Source: Planctomycetia bacterium (lineage in GTDB: Bacteria > Planctomycetota > Planctomycetia > Pirellulales > JACPPG01). Taken from it: DNA of 64,000 bases. The notes beneath the pieces were generated by a model. The model saw only the letters and a list, made by a program, of their open reading frames with translations, did not search any database and was not told the DNA's origin. Where the stretch lies: positions 1-64,000 of the forward strand of contig JACPPG010000018.1 in NCBI GenBank assembly GCA_016191115.1, written 5' to 3'. Position 1 is the stretch's first letter. Every line of letters begins with the position of its first letter. The position numbers and the translations under genes are program-made. This document shows, in pieces, positions 35,978 through 45,655 of the stretch.

Positions 35978-38900
35978 CTAGAGCAGCGACCGTTGCAGCG
36001 GCCGGCCCGTTTTTTCCGTCGCCGCGCGGTAGTGCTCGCCGAGGAACTCGCGAAACGCCGGAGATGAAACCTCGCTTGTCTCGGCGAACCGCAGTTTGAC
36101 GAGGTCCTTGTCGGCCCGGCTGCCGTCGAACTCCCGGTCGGCGCCCAGGTCGGCGATCCGCCCGAGCGCGAAGCGATTCTTCGGTCCGGCCAGCGTCAGG
36201 TCGATGCCCGCCGGGCGCTTGGTGTGGATCGTGGCCCACGGCTCGCCGCCGGCCGCGGTGCAAACGTGAACCACCTGCTGGTTGTTCCACAGCAACTGGC
36301 CGCCCGCCGCCGTCTCGGCCAATAGCTCGCACAGCTCTTCCAGCACGTCCACGTCCCAGTCGATCCGCTTGCCGGGCGGAAACCCCTTTCGCGACAGGTG
36401 CCACTTCTGGCCGAGCACTTTCCAGGGCATGACGTCCTCGGGGCGGGTCTTCGCGCGGTCGGTGAATCGTTCGAAGCCGGCCACGGCGTCCGCCAGGAAC
36501 TGCCAGAATGCGGGCCGGTCGATCTCCGCCAGCCAGTGCACGCGCAACTGCACTTCCTGCCACGGCCCGCGCAGGTTCTTGCACTTGACCCGCGGCTCGC
36601 TGCCGTAGACCGGCAATTCGGGAATCTCGTTGAGCGGCTTGAGATCGAGCCGTGTCACGAGGTCGTCGCGGGCGAACGACTTCTTGGCGACGCGGAACTT
36701 CAACTGCAGAAGCCATTCCTCGCCCGTCACGGCGTGCAGGAACCAGCCGTCGGTCTTCTTCTCGCCAGTGATCTCGACCACCGTGCGGCTGTTCCAATTC
36801 GTCGCGGCGAAGTGTCCCAGGTCCTGCACGCGATCGACGACGCGGGCCAGGATCTGCCCGTCCCACCGGCACGGTTGCCCGTTGCGCCCCACGCGGTCGC
36901 GGGTGTGCCAGGCGCGGCCGTCGGATTCCCAGGGCATTTTGACTTCGCGGCCTACCTGGCTGATTTCCAGGTCCTCCTTGCGGCGGGCTTGCTGCGCGGC
37001 GAAGTCAAAAATCTTGCGCTCGACGTGCGGCCCCGCTGAAAGGATCGGCGCGAGCATCTCGCCGGTGTGCGAGCGCAGCAATGGGGAGTCACTGGATGCG
37101 CTTCGAGAGGCGGCGCGCTTGCCGCCAGCCGCGGCCTTCGCGTGCGCCACGAGCTGCTCCGGCGTGCCAGCGGCGACGACGTAGCCGCCGGCCTCGCCCG
37201 CCTCGGGGCCCATGTCGATGACCCAATCGGCCGTCTTGACGACGTCTAGGTTGTGCTCGATCACCACGACCGTGTTGCCCAGGTCGACCAGCCGATTGAG
37301 CACGTCCAAGAGCCGCGCCAGATCTTCGAAGTGCAGGCCCGTCGTCGGCTCGTCCAGAAGGTACAACGTCTGCCCGGTGTCGGGCCGCGCCAGTTCGGCC
37401 GCCAGCTTCACGCGCTGCGCCTCGCCGCCCGATAGCGTGGGAGCCGCCTGGCCGAGCCGCAGGTAGTCGAGCCCCACGTCGCACAGTGTCTGGAGCACGC
37501 GGCGAATCCGCGGGATGTTGCGGAACAACTCCGCCGCCCGCCCGCACGGCATGTCCAGCACGTCGGAAATCGAGTGGCCGTGGAACCGCACCGCCAGCGT
37601 CTCCGGGTTGTAGCGCCGGCCGCGGCATTCGTCGCACTCCACCCACACGTCGGGCAGGAAGTGCATCTCGATCCGCAGTTGACCGTTGCCCTCGCACTTC
37701 TCGCAACGTCCGCCGGGGACGTTGAAGCTGAAGCGGCGCGGCGCGTAGCCGCGGATCTTGGCGTCCGGCAGCTCGGCAAACAGTGCGCGAATCAGGTCGA
37801 AGACGCCCGTGTACGTGGCCGGGTTCGACGTTGGCGTATGCCCCAGCGGCTGCTGATCGACGCGGATGACCTTGTTGATCCGCTCAACGCCGCGGATGGC
37901 GTCGTGGGCCGCGGCGAACGTGGTGGCGCGGTGCAGCGTGCGGGCAAGCGCGTTATAGAGCACGTCCTCCACCAGCGAGCTTTTTCCGCTGCCGCTCACG
38001 CCGGTGACGACCGTGAACGTGCCGAGCGGGATGCGGACGTCGACGTTGCGGAGGTTGTTGTGCCGGGCGCCAACGATTTCGAGCCATCCGTCTCCGGGGG
38101 GCTGAACGTCGGCCGAGCGGGCTTTTGTTTTGGCGGCGCGGCGCGATGCGGGCCGCGGCGCGGGCGCCGCGGCGGCTGCCATGCGGCGATTGGTCGGCAC
38201 CGGAATGGCCTTCGTGCCGGCGAGATACGGCCCGGTGACCGAGCCTTTGGCGTCGGCCACGCGCCCGGGCGGACCTTGGGCCACGATGCGTCCGCCGTGC
38301 TCGCCGGCCGCGGGGCCAAAATCGAGCAGGCAATCGGCATTGGCGATCACCTCGCGATCGTGCTCGACCATCAAAAGCGTGTTGCCCAGGTCGCGCAGCC
38401 GCGCGAGCGCCGCCAGCAGACGGCGATTGTCGCGCGGGTGCAGGCCGATCGTCGGCTCGTCGAGCACGTACAGCACGCCCGTCAGCCCGCTACCGACCTG
38501 GCTGGCCAGGCGGATGCGTTGCGCCTCGCCGCCCGACAGGGTCGGGGCCGCGCGGTGCAGCGTCAGGTATTCCAGGCCCACGTCGACCAGGAATTGCAAA
38601 CGGTTGCGGACCTCGCGCACCAGCTCGCCGGCGATCTTCCGCTCGGTCGCCGTCAGCTTCCAATCGGAGAACTGTTTGAGTAAGTCGCCTAGTGGTTTGC
38701 GGCACACCTCGTCGATCGATTGGCCGCGAAAGCGGACGGCCGACGCGTCGTCGCGCAGCCGGCTGCCCGCGCACGTCGAGCATTCCACCTCATCGACCAG
38801 GTGGTCCAGCTTGCTGCGCATGGCGGGCGAATGGCGCGACGCCTCTTCCAGCGCCGGGTAAAGCCCCTTGTATTGGAAGCGGAACATGGGGCGGTCGGCG

Positions 38901-41900
38901 CCCTTCTTGCCGCCGGGGGCTGGCACGTCGATCCACGCCTCGTCCAGGCCGTGCAGCACGATGCGGCGGTGCCGGGCCGTGAGCTGCTCGAAAGGGACGT
39001 CGAGCGGCAAGCCGGTTTGGGCCGAGAGCGCGGCCGCCATCAGCTTGAAAATCTCGTTGTCCGCTTCGGGCCAGATCGCCACGGCCCCACGGCCGAGCGG
39101 CAGCTTCGGATCGTGCAACAGCGCGGTTGTGTTCGCGCCCGTCTGCGTTCCCAGTCCTTCACAGGCCGGGCACCAGCCGAGCGAGCTATTGAAGGAAAAG
39201 CTGTGCGGCGTCAGCGACTCGAAGCTGCGGCCGCAGCGGTCGCAAGCAAAGTGCTGGCTGTAGATCTCGGTCCGCCATCGCGGCTCCGGCACGTCGTCGG
39301 CCGGATAGGCCACGTGCAGCACGCCGCGACCCAGCGCGAGCGCGCTTTCCGCGCTGTCGGCGACGCGCGAGCGGGCGTCGGGCCGGATCGTGGCACGATC
39401 GACGATTACCTCGACCGCGTGCTTGCGGCGGCGGTCGATCTGCGGCGGCTCGTCGACCGAGAAGGTCTGCCCGTCGACGCGCATCCGCACGTAGCCGGCC
39501 GCGCGAATCTCGTCCCACAGCGACTCGTACCGCTCGCCGACGTGAATCTCCAAAGGGGCCATCAGGTACAGCTTCGTGCCGGCCGGATGGTCCATGATTT
39601 TGTCGATGATCTCGTCCGCGGTCTGCGTGCCGATCGGAATCTCGCAGTCCGGGCAGTACGGCTTGCCGAGCCGCGCGAAAAGGATTCGCAAGTAGTCGTA
39701 GATCTCCGTGACGGTTCCCACGGTCGAGCGCGGCGTGTGCCCCAGGTGTTTCTGCTCGATGGCGATAGCCGGCGAAAGGCCCTCGATATGCTCCAGTTGC
39801 GGCTTCTGCATCTGGCCGACGAACTGGCGGGCGTAGGCGCTCAGGCTCTCGACGTACCGCCGCTGCCCTTCGGCGTAGACGGTGTCCATCGCCAAGGAGC
39901 TTTTGCCGGAGCCGCTGGGGCCGCAGCAGACGGTCATGGCGTCGCGGGGGATGTCGACGTCGATGTCCTTCAGATTGTGCTGCCGCGCGCCGCGGACCTT
40001 GATCGCCGTGGCCGATGCGACGGCGGCGCGAGGGGCGTGGCCGGCGGCGATCGCGCGGCGCCCCGCCGGCTGGCCGTTGCGCGCCAGCACCGGCGCGAGC
40101 GCTTGCCCGGTGTAGGAATCGGCCGTGGCGACGATCTCTTCGGGCGTTCCGGCCGCCACGATCTGGCCGCCGCCGGCGCCCCCTTCGGGCCCCAGGTCGA
40201 TCACCCAGTCGGCCGTTTTCACCACGTCCAGATTGTGCTCGACCACGAGCACGGTGTTGCCCGCTTCGACGAAGCCGTGCAGCACGGAGAGCAGCATGCG
40301 GATGTCGGCGAAGTGCAGGCCCGTGGTCGGCTCGTCCAAGAGGTACAGCGTGCGGCCTGTGCTCTTTTTGACCAGTTCGCGGGCGAGCTTGATGCGTTGC
40401 GCCTCGCCGCCGGAGAGCGTGGGCGACGGCTGGCCGAGCTTCAGGTAGTCGAGTCCCACGTCGTGCAGCGTTTGCAGCTTGTGCGCCACGGCCGGGATGT
40501 TCTCGAAGTGCGTAAGCGCCTGCTGCACGTCCATCTCGAGCACGTCCGAGATCGACTTGCCCTTGAAGCGGACTTGCAGCGTCTCGCGGTTGAAGCGGTG
40601 CCCCTGGCAGACCGGGCAGGTGACCCACACGTCGGCCAGGAAGTCCATCTCCAGGCGGTTCGAGCCGTTCCCTTCGCAGGCCTCGCACCGCCCCCCCTCG
40701 ACGTTGAAGCTGAAGCGGCCTTCCTTGTAGCCGCGGGCCTTGGCCTCGGGCAGTTGCGCGTACAGCCGCCGGATGTCGTCGAAGACCTTGATGTACGTGG
40801 CCGGGTTGGAGCGCGGGGTGCGTCCGATCGGCGACTGGTCGATGGCAATCAACTTGTCGAGATGGTCGAGCCCCTTGATGTCCTTGTAGTCGCCCGGCTG
40901 GCCTTCGCCGCCGTTGAGGTCGCGGCGCAGGGCTTCGACCAGGATGTCGTTCACCAGCGAGCTCTTGCCCGAGCCGGAGACGCCGGTCACGCACACGAAC
41001 GTCGACAGCGGGATGGCGACGTCGATCTTCTTCAGGTTGTTGTGCGCGGCGCCGGCGATCTTGAGCCAATGCTTGCCGGTCGCGCGGCGCGTGGCCGGGA
41101 CTTCGATCCGTAGCTTGCCCGACAGGTACTGCCCGGTGAGGCTGGCCGGGTGGGCGGCAATCTCGTCGGCGGCGCCGACGGCCACCACCTCGCCGCCGCG
41201 GACGCCGGGGCCGGGGCCAAAGTCGATGATCGTGTCGGCCGCCCGCATCGTCTCCTCGTCGTGCTCGACCACGACGACCGTGTTCCCCAGGTCGCGCAGT
41301 TGCGCGAGCGTCGCCAGCAGCCGGTCGTTGTCGCGCGGGTGCAGGCCGATCGAGGGCTCGTCCAGGATGTACAGCACGCCCACCAGGCCGCAGCCGATCT
41401 GGCCGGCCAGGCGGATGCGTTGCGACTCGCCGCCGGAGAGGGTGGGGGCGGTGCGGTCGAGCGTCAGGTAATCGAGCCCGACGTTGACCAAGAATCCCAG
41501 CCGGCCGCGAATCTCTTTGAGCACTTCGGCGGCGATCGCCTGCCGGGTCGCGTCCAGCTCCAGCGCGCTGAAAAAGTCGGCCGCCTCGGCGATGCTCAGG
41601 CTGCATACTTGCGGTAGCGATCGCCCCGGGGAATCGCCGAACCGCGGGTTCCGCGAGGCGACCGTGACCGAGCGGGCCTGTGGGTTGAGCCGCGCGCCCG
41701 CGCACTCGACGCAGCCGACGACGCGCATGTACTTTTCGAGCTGGCGGCGTTGCATGCCGCTTTTCGAGTTGCGGTACTTCGACAACAGATCGGGGATGAT
41801 GCCGGCGAACTTCCCGCCGTACTTGTGTACTCCGGCGCCGTGCCGCCAGGTGAACGTGATGTGCAGGTCGCCCGTGCCGTAGAGCATTTGCTTCACGATA

Positions 41901-43051
41901 TCGCGATCGAGGTCCTGCCAGGGCGTTTCCAGGATGCTGCCGGCCGGCAGGCTCAAGTGATGTTCGATGGTCTCAGCGACGCCGTGAAAGATGTGCCGCC
42001 GCCAGCGGCCCAGGTCGCGCCACGGGCCAACGAGCTCGAAGCAGCCCCCCTTGAACGACAGGCTCTGGTCCGGAATCAACCGCTGGGGGTCGAACGTGTA
42101 CACGTCGCCCAGCCCGTCGCACAACGGACACATGCCCTGCGGGCTGTTGAAGCTGAACAACTGGGGGCTGGGCGACTCGAAGCTGAGTCCGCAGTGGGTG
42201 CAGGCGTAGTGGGCCGAGAGATAGATATCGTCGGCCGTGGGCGCGCTCTGTGGAGCGTCGTCGTCGCGGTTGTTTTTCTTGCCGCGCGCCGCCTTGCGTG
42301 GTGCGCCGTCCCCCTCGCCATTTTCGCTGCGCGGCTCGACGGCGATGACCAGGTTGCCCTGCCCCAAGCGCAGCGCCAGCTCGACGGCTTCGGCCAGTCG
42401 GGCGCGTCCGTCGGGCGAGGCGACGAGCCGGTCGACCACGACTTCGATATTGTGCCGCATCTGCCGGTCGAGCCGCAGGTCGTCGGACAAGGGGACGACG
42501 CGGCCGTCGACGCGGGCCCGCGCGAAGCCTTGCTTCAACAGATCGACGAACAGGTCGCGGTACTCGCCCTTCTGCGCGCGGATCAGCGGCGCCAGGACTG
42601 AAAACCGCGTCCCCCGCTCAAGCGCGCCGATGCGGCCGATGATCTGCTCGCGAGTCTGGGCGGTGATGGGCCGGCCGCACCTGGTGCAATGCCCTTGCCC
42701 GCAGCGCGCGAACAGCACCCGCAGGTAATCGTAGATTTCGGTGATCGTGCCGACGGTCGAGCGCGGGTTCTGCCCCGACGATTTTTGCGAGATCGAAATC
42801 GAGGGGCTCAGGCCGGAAATGAAATCGACGTCCGGCTTGGGCATCTGCCCGAGGAACTGGCGGGCGAAGCTGGACAGGCTCTCGATGTAGCGGCGCTGGC
42901 CTTCGGCGTAGAGGGTATCGAAGGCCAGCGAGCTTTTGCCCGACCCGCTCACGCCCGTCAGGCAGATCAAGCGGTTGCGCGGCAGGACCAGCTCGATATC
43001 CCGCAAGTTATGCTCGCGGGCGCCTTTGATGACGATGTCCGTAGCGGCCAT
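35978..43051 (-). CDS. uvrA: Double-length UvrA excinuclease subunit with extra C-terminal domain
   Basis: The 2,357-residue protein contains two complete UvrA units in tandem, four ATPase sites. Walker A motifs are near residues 33 (GVSGSGKSSL), 690 (GVSGSGKSSL), 1044 (GPSGSGKSSL) and 1683 (GVSGSGKSSL). Each has an LSGGE/A-Q-RIKLA signature and LDEP-(S/T)-GLH Walker B. Zinc-finger cysteines (CTRCG, CPLCDGLGD, CEACEGNG, CPVCQGHRF, CEKCEGNG, CDECRGRRY) are kept. The last about 360 residues form an extra domain of unknown function. UvrA recognises DNA lesions in nucleotide excision repair; bacterial UvrA is normally about 940 residues and dimerises, and this fusion would supply both halves. Similar giant UvrA proteins are known from planctomycetes. 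Confidence 0.95.
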   Translation of the reverse strand: MAATDIVIKGAREHNLRDIELVLPRNRLICLTGVSGSGKSSLAFDTLYAEGQRRYIESLSSFARQFLGQMPKPDVDFISGLSPSISISQKSSGQNPRSTVGTITEIYDYLRVLFARCGQGHCTRCGRPITAQTREQIIGRIGALERGTRFSVLAPLIRAQKGEYRDLFVDLLKQGFARARVDGRVVPLSDDLRLDRQMRHNIEVVVDRLVASPDGRARLAEAVELALRLGQGNLVIAVEPRSENGEGDGAPRKAARGKKNNRDDDAPQSAPTADDIYLSAHYACTHCGLSFESPSPQLFSFNSPQGMCPLCDGLGDVYTFDPQRLIPDQSLSFKGGCFELVGPWRDLGRWRRHIFHGVAETIEHHLSLPAGSILETPWQDLDRDIVKQMLYGTGDLHITFTWRHGAGVHKYGGKFAGIIPDLLSKYRNSKSGMQRRQLEKYMRVVGCVECAGARLNPQARSVTVASRNPRFGDSPGRSLPQVCSLSIAEAADFFSALELDATRQAIAAEVLKEIRGRLGFLVNVGLDYLTLDRTAPTLSGGESQRIRLAGQIGCGLVGVLYILDEPSIGLHPRDNDRLLATLAQLRDLGNTVVVVEHDEETMRAADTIIDFGPGPGVRGGEVVAVGAADEIAAHPASLTGQYLSGKLRIEVPATRRATGKHWLKIAGAAHNNLKKIDVAIPLSTFVCVTGVSGSGKSSLVNDILVEALRRDLNGGEGQPGDYKDIKGLDHLDKLIAIDQSPIGRTPRSNPATYIKVFDDIRRLYAQLPEAKARGYKEGRFSFNVEGGRCEACEGNGSNRLEMDFLADVWVTCPVCQGHRFNRETLQVRFKGKSISDVLEMDVQQALTHFENIPAVAHKLQTLHDVGLDYLKLGQPSPTLSGGEAQRIKLARELVKKSTGRTLYLLDEPTTGLHFADIRMLLSVLHGFVEAGNTVLVVEHNLDVVKTADWVIDLGPEGGAGGGQIVAAGTPEEIVATADSYTGQALAPVLARNGQPAGRRAIAAGHAPRAAVASATAIKVRGARQHNLKDIDVDIPRDAMTVCCGPSGSGKSSLAMDTVYAEGQRRYVESLSAYARQFVGQMQKPQLEHIEGLSPAIAIEQKHLGHTPRSTVGTVTEIYDYLRILFARLGKPYCPDCEIPIGTQTADEIIDKIMDHPAGTKLYLMAPLEIHVGERYESLWDEIRAAGYVRMRVDGQTFSVDEPPQIDRRRKHAVEVIVDRATIRPDARSRVADSAESALALGRGVLHVAYPADDVPEPRWRTEIYSQHFACDRCGRSFESLTPHSFSFNSSLGWCPACEGLGTQTGANTTALLHDPKLPLGRGAVAIWPEADNEIFKLMAAALSAQTGLPLDVPFEQLTARHRRIVLHGLDEAWIDVPAPGGKKGADRPMFRFQYKGLYPALEEASRHSPAMRSKLDHLVDEVECSTCAGSRLRDDASAVRFRGQSIDEVCRKPLGDLLKQFSDWKLTATERKIAGELVREVRNRLQFLVDVGLEYLTLHRAAPTLSGGEAQRIRLASQVGSGLTGVLYVLDEPTIGLHPRDNRRLLAALARLRDLGNTLLMVEHDREVIANADCLLDFGPAAGEHGGRIVAQGPPGRVADAKGSVTGPYLAGTKAIPVPTNRRMAAAAAPAPRPASRRAAKTKARSADVQPPGDGWLEIVGARHNNLRNVDVRIPLGTFTVVTGVSGSGKSSLVEDVLYNALARTLHRATTFAAAHDAIRGVERINKVIRVDQQPLGHTPTSNPATYTGVFDLIRALFAELPDAKIRGYAPRRFSFNVPGGRCEKCEGNGQLRIEMHFLPDVWVECDECRGRRYNPETLAVRFHGHSISDVLDMPCGRAAELFRNIPRIRRVLQTLCDVGLDYLRLGQAAPTLSGGEAQRVKLAAELARPDTGQTLYLLDEPTTGLHFEDLARLLDVLNRLVDLGNTVVVIEHNLDVVKTADWVIDMGPEAGEAGGYVVAAGTPEQLVAHAKAAAGGKRAASRSASSDSPLLRSHTGEMLAPILSAGPHVERKIFDFAAQQARRKEDLEISQVGREVKMPWESDGRAWHTRDRVGRNGQPCRWDGQILARVVDRVQDLGHFAATNWNSRTVVEITGEKKTDGWFLHAVTGEEWLLQLKFRVAKKSFARDDLVTRLDLKPLNEIPELPVYGSEPRVKCKNLRGPWQEVQLRVHWLAEIDRPAFWQFLADAVAGFERFTDRAKTRPEDVMPWKVLGQKWHLSRKGFPPGKRIDWDVDVLEELCELLAETAAGGQLLWNNQQVVHVCTAAGGEPWATIHTKRPAGIDLTLAGPKNRFALGRIADLGADREFDGSRADKDLVKLRFAETSEVSSPAFREFLGEHYRAATEKTGRPLQRSLL

Positions 43052-43230
43052 GAAACACGCGGCGGCGAAGCCGGCAATCCGTTATGAAGGCCCCGCAGCG
43101 TAGCGGCGCGACGTACGGGAGGGCGCGGCATGCGCCGCTTCCGGGGCAGAACTTTGGATTGTAGGTGACGCCCTGCGGGGGCGACAAGGTCGCGGCGCCG
43201 CGCGATGCCTGCGCTGGTAGAATGGCCGGT

Positions 43231-43476
43231 ATGGATCAGCCCAAGCGCAGGTTGCGCGTTTTTCTCCGGTCCCTATTCTGGATCGTCGGGATACCATTGG
43301 TTTTCTCGCTTTTATTCGGCCCACCTCCCGAAGAGGCAGTCGAATCGCTGGCCGACATTGCGAACTCGCCCCCATCGGATAGGGACTCAAACGCCCGATT
43401 CCTCGCCTTGTTCCTGACGGCCAGTATAGTGGGCGGGGCCATCGGGGCAGGGGTGCTGATTTTCTTTTTCCGGTAG
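43231..43476 (+). CDS. Small membrane protein with two helices
   Basis: The start ATG 43231 (MDQPKRRLRVFLRS) gives 81 residues, with helices LFWIVGIPLVFSLLFG and FLALFLTASIVGGAIGAGVLIFFF separated by an acidic loop. The protein is very short and its family was not recognised. It lies 97 bp upstream of the GTPase gene on the same strand. Confidence 0.55.
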   Translation: MDQPKRRLRVFLRSLFWIVGIPLVFSLLFGPPPEEAVESLADIANSPPSDRDSNARFLALFLTASIVGGAIGAGVLIFFFR

Positions 43477-43573
43477 CACTCCTTCAAAACGACATCAGTG
43501 CCGCCCGGCGCGAAAGCGATGCCGCGCGAAAGTGCTATACTAGCCGGGCGTTTCCTGCACTTTTCGCGCAACG

Positions 43574-45424
43574 ATGGCCGTCGATTTCCACGCTTGGGCG
43601 GCGCAGGTCAAGCGGCTGGCCCATGCGCTTGCGGACCTCGAACCGGCCGCTGCGCGGCTGGCCGTCGAGCTAGCGGCCGGCGAGGAATGGCACGAGCTAC
43701 TCGCGCATAAGCTCTTGCCGCAGGTCGAGGCGCGGCCGGTGCTGGTCGTGGCGATCGTGGGCGGGACCAATATCGGCAAATCGGCCATCTTCAATCAACT
43801 GGCCGGCGAAGTAGCGAGCGCCACGAGCCCCCTGGCCGCCGGCACGCGACACCCCGTGTGCCTCGTGCCAAGCGATTTCGACGACGAGGCGGCGCTCGCG
43901 AGGATCTTCACCGGCTTCGATCTTCGACGGTGGCATTCGCCGGACGATCCGTTGACGGACTCGGCGGAGCATCGCCTCTTCTGGCGGGCGGGCGCGAACG
44001 TGCCGCCGCGTTTGCTCTTGTTGGACACGCCCGACATCGACTCCGACGCGCAAGTCAACTGGCAGCGGGCCGACACCATCCGCCAGGCGGCTGACGTGCT
44101 GGTGGCGGTGCTGACGCAGCAGAAGTACAACGACGCGGCCGTGAAGCAGTTCTTTCGCAAGGCGGCCGACGCCGACAAGCCGATCATCGTGCTCTTTAAT
44201 CAGTGCGATCTCGACGCCGATCGCGAGTTCTGGCCGCTGTGGCTGGCCACCTTTGCCGACGAGACGGGCGCCCGGCCGGACCTGGTGTACGTCATCCCGT
44301 TCGACCGGCGCGGGGCGAACGAGCTGGGCCTTTCGTTTCACGCCGTGGGGCCGACGGGTCGACAGCCGCCGGCCGAGACCAGCTCCTTGCGCGACGAGCT
44401 AGCCGCGCTGCACTTCGAGCGGATCAAGATTCGCACATTCCGGGGTGCCTTGGAGCGCGTGCTTGATCCGCGGGTCGGCGCGCCCGCCTGGCTCGCCCGG
44501 ATTCGCGCCCGGGCCGGCGAGTTTGCGGCCGCCGCGCAGTCGCTGTCGGCGGCCGAGATGGCCCGCGTCCATTGGCCGGTCGTTCCGCCGCAGGTGCTGG
44601 TGGGCGAAATTCGCGATTGGTGGGACGCCCGCCGCAGCCCCTGGTCGCGCGGCATCCACGGCGTGTATCGCGCGATCGGCACGGGCGCGAGCCGACCGAT
44701 CCGGGCAGCGTGGCACGCGATCAGCGGTCCGCCGGTCGATCCGCTGGCGACGTTTCGCGCCCGCGAGCGCGAGGCGATCGTCGAGGCGGTCGAGAAGCTG
44801 CTCGACGAGCTGGATCGGCTGCGGCGCGTGGGAAACGAAACGCTAAGGCCGCGGTTGGAGTCGCTATTGTCCGGCGCGTCGCGGACCGCGCTCTTGTCGC
44901 GCGTGCTGGCGGCGCACGAGCGGTTGCCGGCCCTGGACGACGACTACCGCGCCACACTGCGCGCGGAGCTCGAGCGGTGGGGAACCGAGAATCCGCGGGC
45001 GATCTCGTTTCTGCGGTCGCTCGATCATGCGGCGGCCGTGGCGCGGCCGGCGATCACCGTAGTATTGCTCGTGACTGGCACGTTCGTCGGCACCGAGGTC
45101 GTCGGGCAGACGGCCGTGCACCTGGCCGGGCATACGGCGGGCAACCTGGCGGCCGAGGCGGCCATCGCCGGCGGTATCACCGTCGGCGGCGAGGCCGTGG
45201 TCACCGCCACGGGCGAAGGGGTGAAGCAAGCGGGCGTCCGCCTCTTCCGCCGATTGCAAACGCGGTACGCCGAATCGCGCGCCAGTTGGCTCGCCGGCTG
45301 GCTCGACCGCGAGTTGCTAGGTGGCCTGCTGACCGAGCTCCGCGCCGGCGCCGAGGTTCCTCGCAGTCCAGCCTTCACCGAAATGGCCGCGGCCGTTGCG
45401 GCGTTGCGGGCGACGCAAGTGTGA
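43574..45424 (+). CDS. Dynamin-like / Era-type GTPase with membrane helices
   Basis: The 616-residue product has G1 GGTNIGKSAIFNQLAG near residue 60, a G2-like T in AAGTRHPVCLV, G3 in LLDTPDIDSD and G4 in VLFNQCDLD. A long helical region follows (300-480), then two hydrophobic stretches (about 495-545, VARPAITVVLLVTGTFVG and AAIAGGITVGGEAVVTA). These features fit a membrane-associated GTPase of the dynamin/LeoA-like or YcjX-like groups, perhaps acting on membranes or ribosomes. Confidence 0.85.
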   Translation: MAVDFHAWAAQVKRLAHALADLEPAAARLAVELAAGEEWHELLAHKLLPQVEARPVLVVAIVGGTNIGKSAIFNQLAGEVASATSPLAAGTRHPVCLVPSDFDDEAALARIFTGFDLRRWHSPDDPLTDSAEHRLFWRAGANVPPRLLLLDTPDIDSDAQVNWQRADTIRQAADVLVAVLTQQKYNDAAVKQFFRKAADADKPIIVLFNQCDLDADREFWPLWLATFADETGARPDLVYVIPFDRRGANELGLSFHAVGPTGRQPPAETSSLRDELAALHFERIKIRTFRGALERVLDPRVGAPAWLARIRARAGEFAAAAQSLSAAEMARVHWPVVPPQVLVGEIRDWWDARRSPWSRGIHGVYRAIGTGASRPIRAAWHAISGPPVDPLATFRAREREAIVEAVEKLLDELDRLRRVGNETLRPRLESLLSGASRTALLSRVLAAHERLPALDDDYRATLRAELERWGTENPRAISFLRSLDHAAAVARPAITVVLLVTGTFVGTEVVGQTAVHLAGHTAGNLAAEAAIAGGITVGGEAVVTATGEGVKQAGVRLFRRLQTRYAESRASWLAGWLDRELLGGLLTELRAGAEVPRSPAFTEMAAAVAALRATQV

Positions 45425-45474
45425 GGCGAGCCAGAGCAACTAGCGATTAGCGACTAGCTAACCAAAGGTACCCG

Positions 45475-45498
45475 GCCGGAGCTGACGCCCGCTGCTGA
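45475..45498. repeat. Dispersed 24-bp repeat, copy 2
   Basis: The sequence matches 152-175 with one mismatch (GCCGGAGCTGACGCCCGCTG, then CTGA). It is intergenic, between the GTPase and PQQ-propeller genes. Confidence 0.6.
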
Positions 45499-45655
45499 AA
45501 CGCCGCGTGGCGCTCAAGTTCCATTCATCATTCATCATTCCGCATTCATCATGGCGTTCTATGGCGTTCCTCTTGTCTCGCCGCGGCTGGTGTGCGAGAG
45601 TAATTGGTGCCTGCCCGCGACCCCGCCCATAATCCCACCCCCGGAACATTCTGCG

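Noticed and set aside
39186..41705. 839-codon frame inside uvrA, same strand
   Set aside because: It is an out-of-frame reading of UvrA codons, Arg/Gly-rich and without domains.
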